DNA of 64,000 nucleotides from Pleurostoma richardsiae (taxonomy: Eukaryota > Ascomycota > Sordariomycetes > Calosphaeriales > Pleurostomataceae), in assembly GCA_030052745.1 (NCBI GenBank), contig JANBVO010000022.1, positions 540,212 to 604,211 on the forward strand, written 5' to 3'. Every line of letters begins with the position of its first letter. Position 1 is the stretch's first letter. Position numbers and translations under genes: made by a program. The notes beneath the pieces were generated by a model, which worked only from the letters and a program-made list of their open reading frames with translations, searched no databases and was not told the origin of the DNA. Below are positions 54,618 through 64,000 of this stretch, in pieces.

Positions 54618-56628
54618 CTATCCAAGCCTAACCTTCCTCCACAGCCGCAGACACTCCTGCAGATCCATGGCCAGCGAGCTTCCCTCCAGGCCCGCCGACG
54701 TGTCCTTGATCAGTGCGACCAGCAGCGTCGCCTGCGCGAACGCCACCTGCTGCGCCATGATGGTATCGTAGTCGGCCCTCTTCATCCCGCCCACGTCGGC
54801 CCAGCCCTTCCACAGGTCCAGCATGCGGCACAGCGACGCGGAGAGCTCCCCGTCGAGCACCATGCGGTGCAGCAGGAAGCCCACTACGTCCTTTAGCCCA
54901 TGCTCCTCGGCGACGTGCCCTTTGAGCCGCAGCCACCGCAGGTTGTGCTCCGCGACCAGCTTGGTGTCCCACTTGGGGCTCTGCAGGGCCTCGGTGAGGC
55001 GCGTCTCGCGGCGCTGGTTGTCTTGCCTCATCCTGTCTCGCACTTCGCGGGGCTGTCAGCACAGGGTAAGAAGAGGGGCATATGTCACCTTTGGGAAAGG
55101 TTCCGGTTCGGGAGGGTGCTCACTATCATAGAGCCTGTTCTCAGACTCCCTCCGCATCCTGTCGCGGACGGCCTGCTCCCGCTGGGCCGGCGGCATCCGC
55201 GCCTCGGCCTCCATGGCCATGCGCGATTCATTGCTCCTTCTGACGAACATGTCGAGCTGCGCGCTGCTGTCGTTGTACTTCGTCGCCCACTGTGGCGTGT
55301 CGCTCTCATCTACGACGCCGAGGAGGACGCTATGCAGGTTTTGTCAGCTACATCTCTCTCGGAATCGAAGTGTAGTTAAGTTGCTTTGGATGAGATGTTG
55401 GTTGCCAGAGTCTAGGCTGGGCGATAGATCTTCTTGCGGGAGAGTGGATGGTAAGGGGACAATAGCAGAGACACTTACAGGACGCCGCATGGCACAGTCT
55501 CTTTCCTTGCAAAAGCGAGGATGTCATCGGGAATCTTGTAGTTCCAAAGGATGGTCTGGCTTGTGGTGCCGTACGCCGTCGTTGCGCTCGCGAACCACAC
55601 GCCGTCCGTCCGACCTGGCCGGATCCGAAGATGCTCGATATACAGGCTCTCCGGGACCAGCGCGCTCGGAGCGGCAGCAGTGGGCGCGTTCTCGATCAGG
55701 GCGGCCACGATCCCGTCGATCGAGATCTGGCAGGTGACTGGCTTGCCGGACTGGGAGCGGCCGGCCCTCTCGAGGGAGTCCACGGAACCCTTCCGCTTGC
55801 TGGAGGAGCCGGAGGCCGCATCCGCTCCCTCAGCGGCCTTCCCGGCACCTAGCTCGTCTTCGCTGAGGACAGCATTGGAGCTTTCGGCGGCCTTCTCCTT
55901 CTCCGGCTGCTCGGGCGGCGGCGGTGGAGGCAGACGCACCCAGTAGGGCGGCAAGTGCGAATAGTCCCTAGTGATCCACGCGCTCGACCATGCCACCGCG
56001 AGCGACAGGTTGCCGTCCGAGTCGTCCGACGGCGCGATGGTCAGCGCCTTCTCGCGCCCGTCAGGCGCCGTCATGAGCGCGCACCCGACGGGGGTCCACA
56101 GCCCCGTGGACCGCAGCAGGCGCCACCCGTGGGGGTCGGGCACCGCGCCGAGGTCGAGCAGGTAGCAGACCAGCTCGTCGAAGGCGACGTCGACCTGCGG
56201 CTGGCGGACCTGGTCGGCGTACTCGACGCGCTGGGTGCGGGCGCCGACGGCGCTGGCGCGCCAGTTGAAGACGGTCCAGGAGCCGCCGGGGATGGAGCTG
56301 GGGTGGCGCGAGAGGTTCCAGTACTCGGCACGGTCGCGGAAGCGGTCCAGCGGGGTCACGGCGTAGCGCGGGAGCTCGATCTCGATGACGCGGTTGACGA
56401 CGTCGCTGCGGGTGAGCGCGGTCAGGCGGCTCTTGCGGAGCATGCGCCGGATGCGCGAGAGGGAGACGAGCGTCGCGAAGGTGTTGTAGAGGATTGGCAG
56501 GACTTGTCGCAGTTAGTCACAAGTGCAGATATCGTCGGCATAGAAGTCTCACCTCCAAGGACGGCCAGGGGCACACCGATATACGTGATGATATCGCTGG
56601 CCTGCGACCCGTTGCTGTTGTTGGACAT
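54618..56628 (-). CDS. Conserved fungal protein with N-terminal membrane helix, unknown function
   Basis: The proposed CDS is complement(join(54618..55042,55124..55329,55479..56502,56553..56628)), 576 residues. Exon 1 begins MSNNSNGSQASDIITYIGVPL; after the first splice the hydrophobic segment continues as AVLGVLPILYNTF, giving one transmembrane helix at about residues 12-32. Then come a basic region (SRIRRMLRKSRL), a conserved central region (VIEIELPRYAVTP, DRAEYWNLSRHPSSIPGGSWT, WTVFNWR, DELVCYLLDLGAVPDPHGW) and a Pro-rich and charged linker. A C-terminal helical region contains two MRDRMR-type repeats (DRMRRESENR and DRMRQDNQRR). The first and last acceptors are AAG rather than CAG/TAG. 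I recognise it only as a fungus-specific hypothetical protein. Confidence 0.8.
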
Positions 56629-57586
56629 AGTGTCGGCCTGAAGCTGCCTGCGTGTGTTCTACAGCAAGGAGAGGCAGCACGCCGCCATAGGCCAACACCT
56701 GGACACACGAAGCTCTATCACCAGAAGTGGAGGAACGGCGCCGTCAGACATTCATACGGACTGTACAGCGTGTGTTCAAGGGAACACGTCGACTTCGCGA
56801 CTTCCTGGCACAAGAGGCTGTGCTCCGCCTAACGGCGAAGCTAGACTAACGCTGCCGGTCTTCAGCGGCTTTTTCAGCTCATTTCCAGATGCCGAACGGC
56901 CTGCCACAGCCCCCTTCGCGTCTTCGTCTAACTGTATCGTGAATAATGCCTACACCAGCATTTTGAGGCTCACATCTTGTGTCTTATGGTGAGGAGCTAG
57001 CTGGTTCGAATGTATGGAAGATAGTAGATAATGGTACGAGACATCTCAGTCAAAGCATCGTGTCCTCCAGATGCAGTCTGTCTCGCCTTGAGTGCCGACA
57101 TGAGAGACAGAGGCGGGATGCGGAGTCGGAGGGCCGATGTGACGAGTTTCAGGGGGATTAACGGCATTGGGCAAAGCGGCAGGCGGCTGACAGCCCCAAT
57201 TGTGGGGAGAAACAGAGCCAAGACGCGGCCATGCAAGCCGTGCCGCTCACCGGGAACTGCGCCGCCAACTGTTGCTGCTGCTGCTGCTGCTGCTGATCCG
57301 TCATCTTTTTGTCCAACCCGCCCGCCCGCTCGCCCGCCCATCCTTCGCTTTGTCCCTCGCTCTGCTCTGCAGCTTCACCGTCTTCTTGCCGTCTCTTCAT
57401 TGTTTTCTTCTGCATATTATAGACACTGGGATTGCCGAACGCTCGCCAGCGCATCGCCAGCCTCGCTTCCTTGCCTGACTGCCTCTGCGTCGCCGTCGCT
57501 CCGCTCATAACACCCATTTCCCCATCCCGGCTGGGTCTCGTCCTCCCCGCAAAGACGAAACCAGCCGGTATGACGGTCGAGACAAG
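56629..57586. promoter_or_regulatory. Divergent promoter region with TGC microsatellite
   Basis: A 958-bp gap between a minus-strand gene and the plus-strand carboxypeptidase. A (TGC)7 run occupies 57273-57295 in the probable promoter or 5' UTR of the carboxypeptidase, and pyrimidine-rich stretches lie at 57340-57410. No gene seen. Confidence 0.6.
57273..57295. repeat. (TGC)7 microsatellite
   Basis: Seven uninterrupted TGC units plus TG, about 290 bp upstream of the carboxypeptidase start codon. It is likely to be length-variable among strains. Confidence 0.9.
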
Positions 57587-59717
57587 ATGATTGTCTTTCC
57601 TTGTTCTCCCTTCGCCTTGCTCCTCGCCATCCACCTCCTCTCGCTGTCTCTCTTCCGACCGTGTCTCGCGCAGTTCGCACCGCTCGCCGCGACGAACCTG
57701 ACGACCTTCTCGTCCCCCGTCGACCCCGGCATTACCGTCACATACAAGACACCCGTCAATGCCTGCACGACGGCCTTCGACACGCAGCAGCAGTACACCG
57801 GCTGGGTGTCCATACCGGGGAGCTTTCCCACAAACATCTTCTTCTGGTTCGTAGCTTCTCGCGAGCCCACGACCGAGCTTACCGTCTGGATCAATGGCGG
57901 TCCCGGCTCGAGCTCTATGTTCGGCTTCTTCGAGGAGACGGGGCCATGCCAGGTCGTGGAGGAGGGTGTAAACCAGCTGGGCACGATCGCACGAGAGTGG
58001 GGATGGGACAGGGCGTCCAACATGCTGTTTATCGACCAGGTGAGTCGGTGACGCGGCCCCGGTGTAACCATACGAGAAACACTGCTGACGGGAGAAACAG
58101 CCAAATCAAGTCGGCTTTTCTTACGATACGCCTACCAACGGCTCGGTTTACCTGCCCAATTCGACGATAGATGTACCGGCGGAGCAGCTCCCGGACGATG
58201 TTCCCTCGTTCCTTTTTCTCAATGGCACTTTCTCCAGCCAGAACGCCAATAACACGGCCAACACTACCGTCCTCGCTGCGACAGCTATATGGCACTTGAT
58301 GCAGGGCTTCCTCGGGGCCTTCCCAGAGTACAACCCGCCAGATAACAGCTCCCTGGGTGTCAATCTGTTCGCGGAGAGCTACGGCGGGAAATACGGGCCC
58401 ATCTTCGCGCAGACCTGGGAGACGGAGAACGCGAAACGAGTTGCCGTTAACAACACCAACTCGACGTACCCGACTAACAGTTCGGCCAGCACCACCAGCC
58501 TGGACATCCATCTGGTCTCGCTGGGCATCGTCAATGGTTGCGTCGACGACCTGGTCATGGGCCCGTACTACGTGTCCATGGCCGTTAACAACACCTACGG
58601 GCTGGAGATCCTCAGCCCCGTCTACGCGAGCCTCGCCAACTCGTCCTTTTACCAGCCTGGCGGCTGCCAGGACATGATCTCCCAGTGCCGGACCGCGGTT
58701 GCCGTGTCGGACCCTAACAACACCGGCGCAGTGGAACAGGTCAACTCCCTCTGCTCTTCCGCTACGAGCGTGTGCAACAGGCAGCTCCTCGGGCCCTACG
58801 GCGACGCGTCTGGGCGCAGCTACTACGACATCGCGCACCGGCTGCCCGAGTCCTTCCCTCCAAGCCAATACATCGACTACCTAAACACCCGCGAAGTGCA
58901 GGAGGCCATCGGCGCTATCGTCAACTTCACCGACTCGAGCAGCATAATCTACTCCGCGTACGAGGCCACGGGCGACTGGCAGCGAGGAGGGCAGATCGCC
59001 GCGCTCTCGGCGCTGCTCCAGGCCGGCGTGCGCGTGGGCCTCATCTACGGCGACCGCGACTTCATCTGCAACTGGATGGGCGGTGAGGCCGTCAGCCTGG
59101 CCGTCGCGGCCGCCGCGGGCGAGCCCTACGCGTCGCAGTTCCCCGCCGCGGGCTACGCCCCCGTCATCACCAACGACTCATACATCGGCGGCGCGGTGCG
59201 GCAGTTCGGCAACCTCTCCTTCAGCCGCGTCTACCAGGCCGGGCACTTCGTGCCCGCCTACCAGCCCGAGACCGCCTTCCAGGTCTTCGCGCGCATCATC
59301 CTCGGCACTTCGGTGTCGACTGGCGAGCCCGTCGACCTGGCCGCGTACAACACCACCGGCGCCGCCAACGCCACCAGCAGCCTGGACCTGCCGGACTCCC
59401 CCGAGCCGACGTGCTACATCCGCAGCATGGGCAGCTGCTCCGACGAGCAGGCGTCGCGCGCCCTGGCCGGCGACGGCGTCGTCGTCAACGGCGTGTGGTA
59501 CGCCGCGTCGAGCGACTGGCCCGGCGCCACCACGACGTCGACCTCCACGCGCAGCGGCCAGACGTCCACGTCGACGTCGAGCACCACGCTCACGGGGCTG
59601 TTCACCGCCACCGCGACGCCCAAGACGAACGGGCCCGGAGCGGCCGTCGATCCGCGGGCGAGCGCGGCGGTGCTGGGCGGGTTGGCGCTGGGGGTGTCGC
59701 TGTTCTGCTTCTTGTGA
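57587..59717 (+). CDS. Serine carboxypeptidase, family S10, probably GPI-anchored
   Basis: The proposed CDS is join(57587..58039,58101..59717), 689 residues, with a GTGAGT donor and an AACAG acceptor. A signal peptide covers about residues 1-28 (ending CLAQ). The oxyanion-hole segment is WINGGPGSSSMFG. The catalytic Ser244 sits in AESYGG, the Asp in YGDRDFICNW (about 467-476), and the His533 in AGHFVP. Many Asn-x-Ser/Thr sequons are present. A Ser/Thr-rich stalk (about 615-650) is followed by a hydrophobic C-terminus (LGGLALGVSLFCFL), the pattern of a GPI-anchor signal. The enzyme should remove C-terminal residues from peptides at the cell wall or plasma membrane, or in the secretory path, as in the fungal carboxypeptidase S1 group. 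The call is secure; anchoring is inferred. Confidence 0.93.
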
Positions 59718-60267
59718 TGAGGGCGTCTGGCGCGGGAGCGTTTAGCTGTATATATTGCACTGCGGGTGGTGCGGACCTGGTCAGGCATGGCTAGGGGAGA
59801 GGCTCCCTTGGACGGGAGAGGTAATGTTTCCATGGTTTCGTTACGAGCCAAACGGCGTAATGGCGGGATAGACAGGGCACACGAAAACTGCATCGATACG
59901 AGCAACAAGACGGAAAATAGATACCCACATAGTTGTAATACATTACGAGCATGCAGATCATAGACATTCAGGATGATCGTTTCGTGGCACAGTCACAAGA
60001 GGTCAGCAAAAGAAATGTCCCGCAAACCCCTTTCTTGTCCTATACGCCTTGCAAATAGCCATTCCACCGGTTTCACGACTCTTCCCTTGAGGCTCGTTGG
60101 TGCCCTCTTAGCCGGCTCTCGCAGTCCTACCGCACTTTCATAGAGAGGGATTGGTATCTTCCCCGTTCAACGGCAACTAGTCCATTCCCTGCAAGCCTTC
60201 TGGCCTCAACCTGCTCCTGCACGGCGCTGAGATGGCTCAGGGGTAGCTAATCCCTGACCTGCTATAC
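59718..60267. other. Intergenic, no gene seen
   Basis: The 3' flank of the carboxypeptidase gene up to the retrotransposon remnant. No open frame or repeat was recognised. Confidence 0.6.
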
Positions 60268-60840
60268 TCATAGCCTCAAGCCCGGCGGTGCTGCTGAACC
60301 CGCGGCCACGGGCGGTCGCCTAAGGTCCCTTGCCAAGGTGAACATCGTCTCACACGATCTCTCCGTAGCTTTTAGCTGCTGAAGGGCCTCTCTGGCCTCT
60401 TCCTCTCGCTTGATCAGGGCCAGCCTTTCAGTCAGGTCTCGGAGCCCTATCATGTCTCCAAATCTGTTGAAGATTGGCCGGCTCAACGCCTTCGTGAGCC
60501 CGTCCGCCATCATCTTCTTGTTCTTTGGCCACTCTGTACCAGTAGAGCCTCTTTGGACGTCTTACCTTAACCAGTGGCTGTGGATGTCCACATGTAGAAG
60601 CTTTATCTGAAGCTTTGCTGCTTCCTCGACCACTCCGATGCAACATCCCAGGAGCCAGAAAGGCCTACCTGTGGATTAGTCAAGCCTGGGGGAGACGCCC
60701 AGCACTAGCTCAGACCGCAGAGGCCATTTTCCTGTCCAGGCTTATGAAGGCACTCTCGTTGGACATTCAGCTTTGCGGCGTCCCTGACCAATAGCCTCGT
60801 TGTCTGATCATAGTCACATTGCATCGACAGGACCGCCTGA
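60268..60840 (-). mobile_element. Ty1/copia retrotransposon relic (RNase H end of polyprotein)
   Basis: On the minus strand, 60268-60530 encodes ADGLTKALSRPIFNRFGDMIGL, the typical C-terminus of copia RNase H. Just upstream the same frame reads HVDIHSHWLR, then a TAA, then DVQRG; in intact elements a Gln (CAA) usually stands where the TAA is, so this stop fits a C-to-T change. Further upstream, near 60760-60820, MQCDYDQTTRLLV corresponds to the CDN-Q-I region of RNase H, separated by sequence that does not align. No LTRs, integrase or gag part were seen in the window. It is a decayed fragment, not an active element. Confidence 0.75.
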
Positions 60841-62962
60841 AAGTCTCACAAGGCAAGCCCAGAAATGAATGCAGCTTCTTTATCGGCCCCACCGGGCCGC
60901 TGATCGTGACCCTGATGAGGCCTCATGAGCTCCTTCGATCGAGCCTATTGTCAGTGAATCATACGAGCGCAAAACAGGAGAAACTTCCTCGGTGTCTTCA
61001 ACCTGCTGCTGCATGTCATCTTAGCGCCACTCTAACAAAGATATGATAGCAGAAGATGCAGATGGAAGTCAAAATCAGTTCGGGTGCCTTGTCAAGGCGA
61101 TATCATCAAAGCACATGTGCTATGTAGACCGTCGTGATAATATTTTTGATCATCATTTGACATAGAGAGGAATATGGGTGAAAAAAGTACTTACGTCGCG
61201 AATGAGACCCAATGCACTGATCCTTCGAAAGGAGCTCGTGTTGTAATCAGAAGACATGGTGGTGCTGTGGTTGCTATTAGCAACGTTGGCCTAGAATATA
61301 TCTCGTCTATATGGATGGCAAAGGGACGAATTCAGTCATGACTTGTTTCATCTGCGCGTGAAGCTCTGACATATGCTTGTCTTTGTTTTTTTGTCGGATC
61401 ATCATAATGAGAAAAGGGTGTGCGGAGAAAAAAGTTTGACCTACCAACTTGACGAGATTCGGCGGAAGGTCGAGGGAGATAGATATATGATCTGTTCTTT
61501 AACCACGTTAGCAGTGTCCTTGCCACGCAAGCATCAACAACCAATTGTGAAATACTGTCTCTCAGGTAATGCATGAATGGTAAATAGGTTATGTTGTCTG
61601 CATCGGAAACCCGAATAAGACTCGTCATCTAGTGTCATCTTTGAGACTCTGGAAAGAGAAAGAGTTCTTGTCACCTACCATCAGACATGCTCAACAGGTA
61701 GCCAGGGGACCAGAAGTCACACTGTAGCGATGCGTAACAACAAAGTTGCTTCCATGCGATACCTGGAGCAGCACCTGCGTCAGCAAGTTGCTACGGCACA
61801 AAGAACGCCAGTCCCAACATGGTTGACAAGTTGTGGTTCAGTGGACGAGGTTTTCTAGGCCTGTCACAAAATGGCATATCTGCTCATGATATAAAATCGG
61901 AGCCCAGTGCCGCTTCATCATGCAAGATGTCGGAGAGATATCGATGCTGCGCTTCGTACCTTAGAAGATGTGCCTGACGCCGCTGTGTCTGTCCAACGGT
62001 CAGCGCCTCTTCCCTGGACTTGACTTGCAGTAACGCGCAAAGGTAGCACATGTGATCAGAAACAGCCAATTGTTTTCTTCAAAGACGTACGTCTCAGTCG
62101 GTAATTCCAACTTGCCGAAGCAAAGAAAATGTTCATCAGGATAATGCATGGAGAGCGCAGGATAGAACCTACCATGATAGCAGCCAAACCAGAGGGACAA
62201 TAGTCAACCGGCCACCATTGCCAGCAGCATAACGGATTTCGACTGTCTACTTGACGCGGCGTTAGTCAAAGGAACACAAGCTGCGATGGGAAAAGCAGTA
62301 GCTAGTCGCTGCAGATCCTAGATAGGATCTCAATTTCAGACTGACGTGACAAGTGAGGTTTCATTCCTTGAGGTCAAAGACTCTAGTTTGCGGTGTTGGA
62401 GTTGTCATCATAGAAGGAGAGGGTGCCGGGCACGAGAATATGGAAAGCTGCTCACCTTTTCAACGCGTCTGGAGTTGGAACTGTGTGTTCTGTTGAAAGA
62501 GGAAGAGGAAATTAAATTTTTGGAGATGGATAATTTACAAGAAAACCAGAGCTCGCCAAAAACTGCGGTGGAGAGGTTTTGTGGAGAGGTAAGCTTTGGC
62601 CAATCAGCGTGTCTTCCGGAGAATTCTTTCCCCTGTCCGCTCGCTGTCCCGCTTAATGAAATTCAATGCATGGGAGAAAGTTTCCACTGTTAGAGGAGCC
62701 AGGTAGCCAGCGTCCAACTTAAGGCAAGCCAGACCCATCAAGACCGCTCGATAAGGGAGGTCTTGCACCATCCTCTGCTTATCCCACTGATTTCAGACGA
62801 CCACACATGTGTTCATACTTTAGTCTCAGAACCACCGGCCTTGCGGCCATGATCGCTCCGCAGCCTCCGGATGTTTTGCTCTGGTGACCAACGGCCTAAC
62901 CTCGCGCCGGAGAGACCAGACAGCCCTAACAGAGCCGCGGTGTGACTAGCGGCTCTCCGGTG
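60841..62962. other. Unassigned region with weak coding signs on the minus strand
   Basis: Several minus-strand segments look partly coding: around 62240-62165 (RYAAGNGGRLTIVPLVW), 62110-62050 (ELPTETYVFEENNWLFL), 62020-61885 (a charged helical stretch with LLRYEAQHRYLSDIL) and 61735-61690 (CDFWSPGYLLSM), each near plausible splice sites. I could not join them into a consistent gene or recognise a family. The region may hold one unrecognised or decayed multi-exon gene. A separate tiny candidate is listed at 61016-61257. Confidence 0.3.
61016..61257 (-). CDS. Possible very small protein, 44 residues
   Basis: A candidate complement(join(61016..61087,61195..61257)) starts MSSDYNTSSFRRISALGLIRD, has a perfect GTAAGT donor and an ACAAG acceptor, and ends in a hydrophobic segment (LILTSICIFCYHIFV). 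It could instead be the first exons of a longer gene broken by the adjacent copia relic. No family was recognised. Confidence is low because short ORFs with a chance intron are easy to find. Confidence 0.22.
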
Positions 62963-63600
62963 CTAGGCCCAGCGGTACTCGGCAGCGTTGGACCAGGAGG
63001 AAGACCCTGCAAGTGCGACAGCGTCTTGCAATTCCAGCTTTGTCAAGGGGTCCAGGTCCGATTTGGTCCCGGTCGGCCTCCTGTTGAGCTTATCCTGGGA
63101 TGAGATAATATCCTCCTCCTTCGGGACTGATAGCGTTGACCGGGGAAGGGATTGCGGTGAGTCAAGCGCCTTCGATAAAGGCGCCGTGCTTCCCTCCCAC
63201 TGGAGGGATTTGTTTCTTGAGACAACGGAAATCTGATCGACCCGTGACGACAACATCCGTCTTTGCATCGCATTCATCGCCACAACAACAGTGCGACAGG
63301 CCGTCTGATCAAGAAGGCCATGACCGGTCTTCGGAGAGCCCTTGGGAAGGCAGCTGATCGTGCTTATCAGTCTGCTGGAAATGGCGCACTGAGGCCGAAT
63401 TCTGCGACTCTGGCGGCGCAGAGCTGTTCAGGTGAAGCAACATAATTTTCTTTCCCTCTCGTCTGTCCTGCACTCCGCGCTCCACTTAATAACACGACGT
63501 CGTCTGCATGCAAATGCCTTTAACCCGTATGGAGAAGTGTATCAGAGCCAGACCCCCGGTTTCGGCCGACTTACACAGCGTTGCAGCCAGGGTTGGGAAT
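62963..63600. other. Intergenic, short unassigned frames
   Basis: A minus-strand open frame at 62963-63283 and a plus-strand one at 63263-63445 overlap and have no recognisable domain. The region leads into AT-rich repeats and may be repeat-derived. Confidence 0.4.
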
Positions 63601-64000
63601 TAGTTACTACAATGTAGTTAATGTAGTAACTTTAACTAACTACAATAGAATTATTTATTAACTAACTAACTACAGTAAAGATATATATTAACTTTAACTA
63701 ACTACAAACTAACTATAAACTAACTACATTAACTATATTAACTACAAATAAATCAAATAATAATTTATAATTTTATAAAATTCTACGAGATTCTATAAAA
63801 TTCTATGAAATTCTATGAAATTCTATGAAATTCTATGAAATTCTATGAGATTCTATGAAATTCTATAAGATTCTATAGAATTCTACAAGAAAAATTCTAT
63901 AAAATTCTATAAGATTCTATAGAATTCTATAAGATTCTATAGAATTCTACAAGAAAAATTCTATAAAATTCTATAAGATTCTATAGAATTCTATAAGATT
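63601..64000. repeat. AT-rich short tandem repeats at the right edge
   Basis: From 63601 the sequence changes abruptly to AT-rich DNA: first TTAACTAACTAC-type units, then from about 63775 a roughly 10-bp unit (ATTCTATGAA and variants ATTCTATAAG, ATTCTATAGA) repeated to the window end. A longer period of 64 bp is visible, since the block starting ttctacaaga at 63881 recurs at 63945. No coding sequence. It probably continues beyond the window. Confidence 0.95.

Noticed and set aside
59083-59908. Open frames of 164-220 residues overlapping the carboxypeptidase
   Set aside because: Low-complexity composition in other frames of a GC-rich gene; the real frame has all catalytic motifs.
1-64000. CRISPR arrays, bacterial operons, Shine-Dalgarno sites and rho-independent terminators
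   Set aside because: The window is eukaryotic (introns, fungal families); the repeats seen are not CRISPR-like.

Overview
The window is nuclear DNA of a filamentous ascomycete (Pezizomycotina, probably a Sordariomycete). The signs are many short introns (about 45-105 nt) with GTANGT-type donors and CTAAC/CTGAC-type branch points, two Zn2Cys6 regulators, typical fungal carbohydrate enzymes, and AT-rich or stop-interrupted repeat relics that look like repeat-induced point mutation (RIP). The exon-intron structures given here were built by hand from splice consensus, reading-frame continuity and family conservation. Species and order are not determined.

Region 1 (1-12 kb) looks like the right-hand part of a secondary-metabolite gene cluster cut by the left edge. 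It holds a partial short-chain dehydrogenase, a small DUF4267-type membrane protein, two different cytochrome P450s transcribed divergently, a questin-oxidase-like (Baeyer-Villiger type) enzyme, and a decayed FAD monooxygenase whose N-terminus is replaced by AT-rich DNA. No core synthase (PKS, NRPS, terpene cyclase) lies in the window. The set suggests oxidative tailoring of an aromatic polyketide or similar scaffold, which is an inference.

Region 2 (12-19 kb) is a divergent pair of transcription factors: a Zn2Cys6 protein on the minus strand, and a hybrid protein with two C2H2 fingers plus a Zn2Cys6 cluster on the plus strand. A 36-bp tandem duplication sits just upstream of the second. They lie between the metabolite cluster and a carbohydrate cluster and could regulate either.

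Region 3 (19.6-35 kb) is a compact sugar-utilisation cluster: intracellular GH36 alpha-galactosidase, sugar transporter, secreted clan GH-A (GH39-like) hydrolase, GH127 beta-L-arabinofuranosidase (with a probable GC-AG intron), and a second sugar transporter. Together these could release, import and cleave galactose/arabinose oligosaccharides such as arabinogalactan side chains. A CTCGGCGCT(T/A)CTC-like motif recurs in two of its intergenic regions.

Region 4 (35-60 kb) is mostly housekeeping or conserved fungal genes with long non-coding stretches: a conserved 'gp1-like' protein (39.5 kb), a gene-free stretch of about 9.4 kb (40.7-50.2 kb), a cytidine/dCMP-deaminase-type protein, a METTL21-type lysine methyltransferase, COQ3, a fungus-specific membrane-anchored protein, and a GPI-anchor-type serine carboxypeptidase.

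Region 5 (60-64 kb) is repeat-influenced: a decayed Ty1/copia reverse-transcriptase/RNase H remnant with an in-frame stop, an unrecognised stretch with weak coding signs, and at the right edge an AT-rich short-period tandem repeat.
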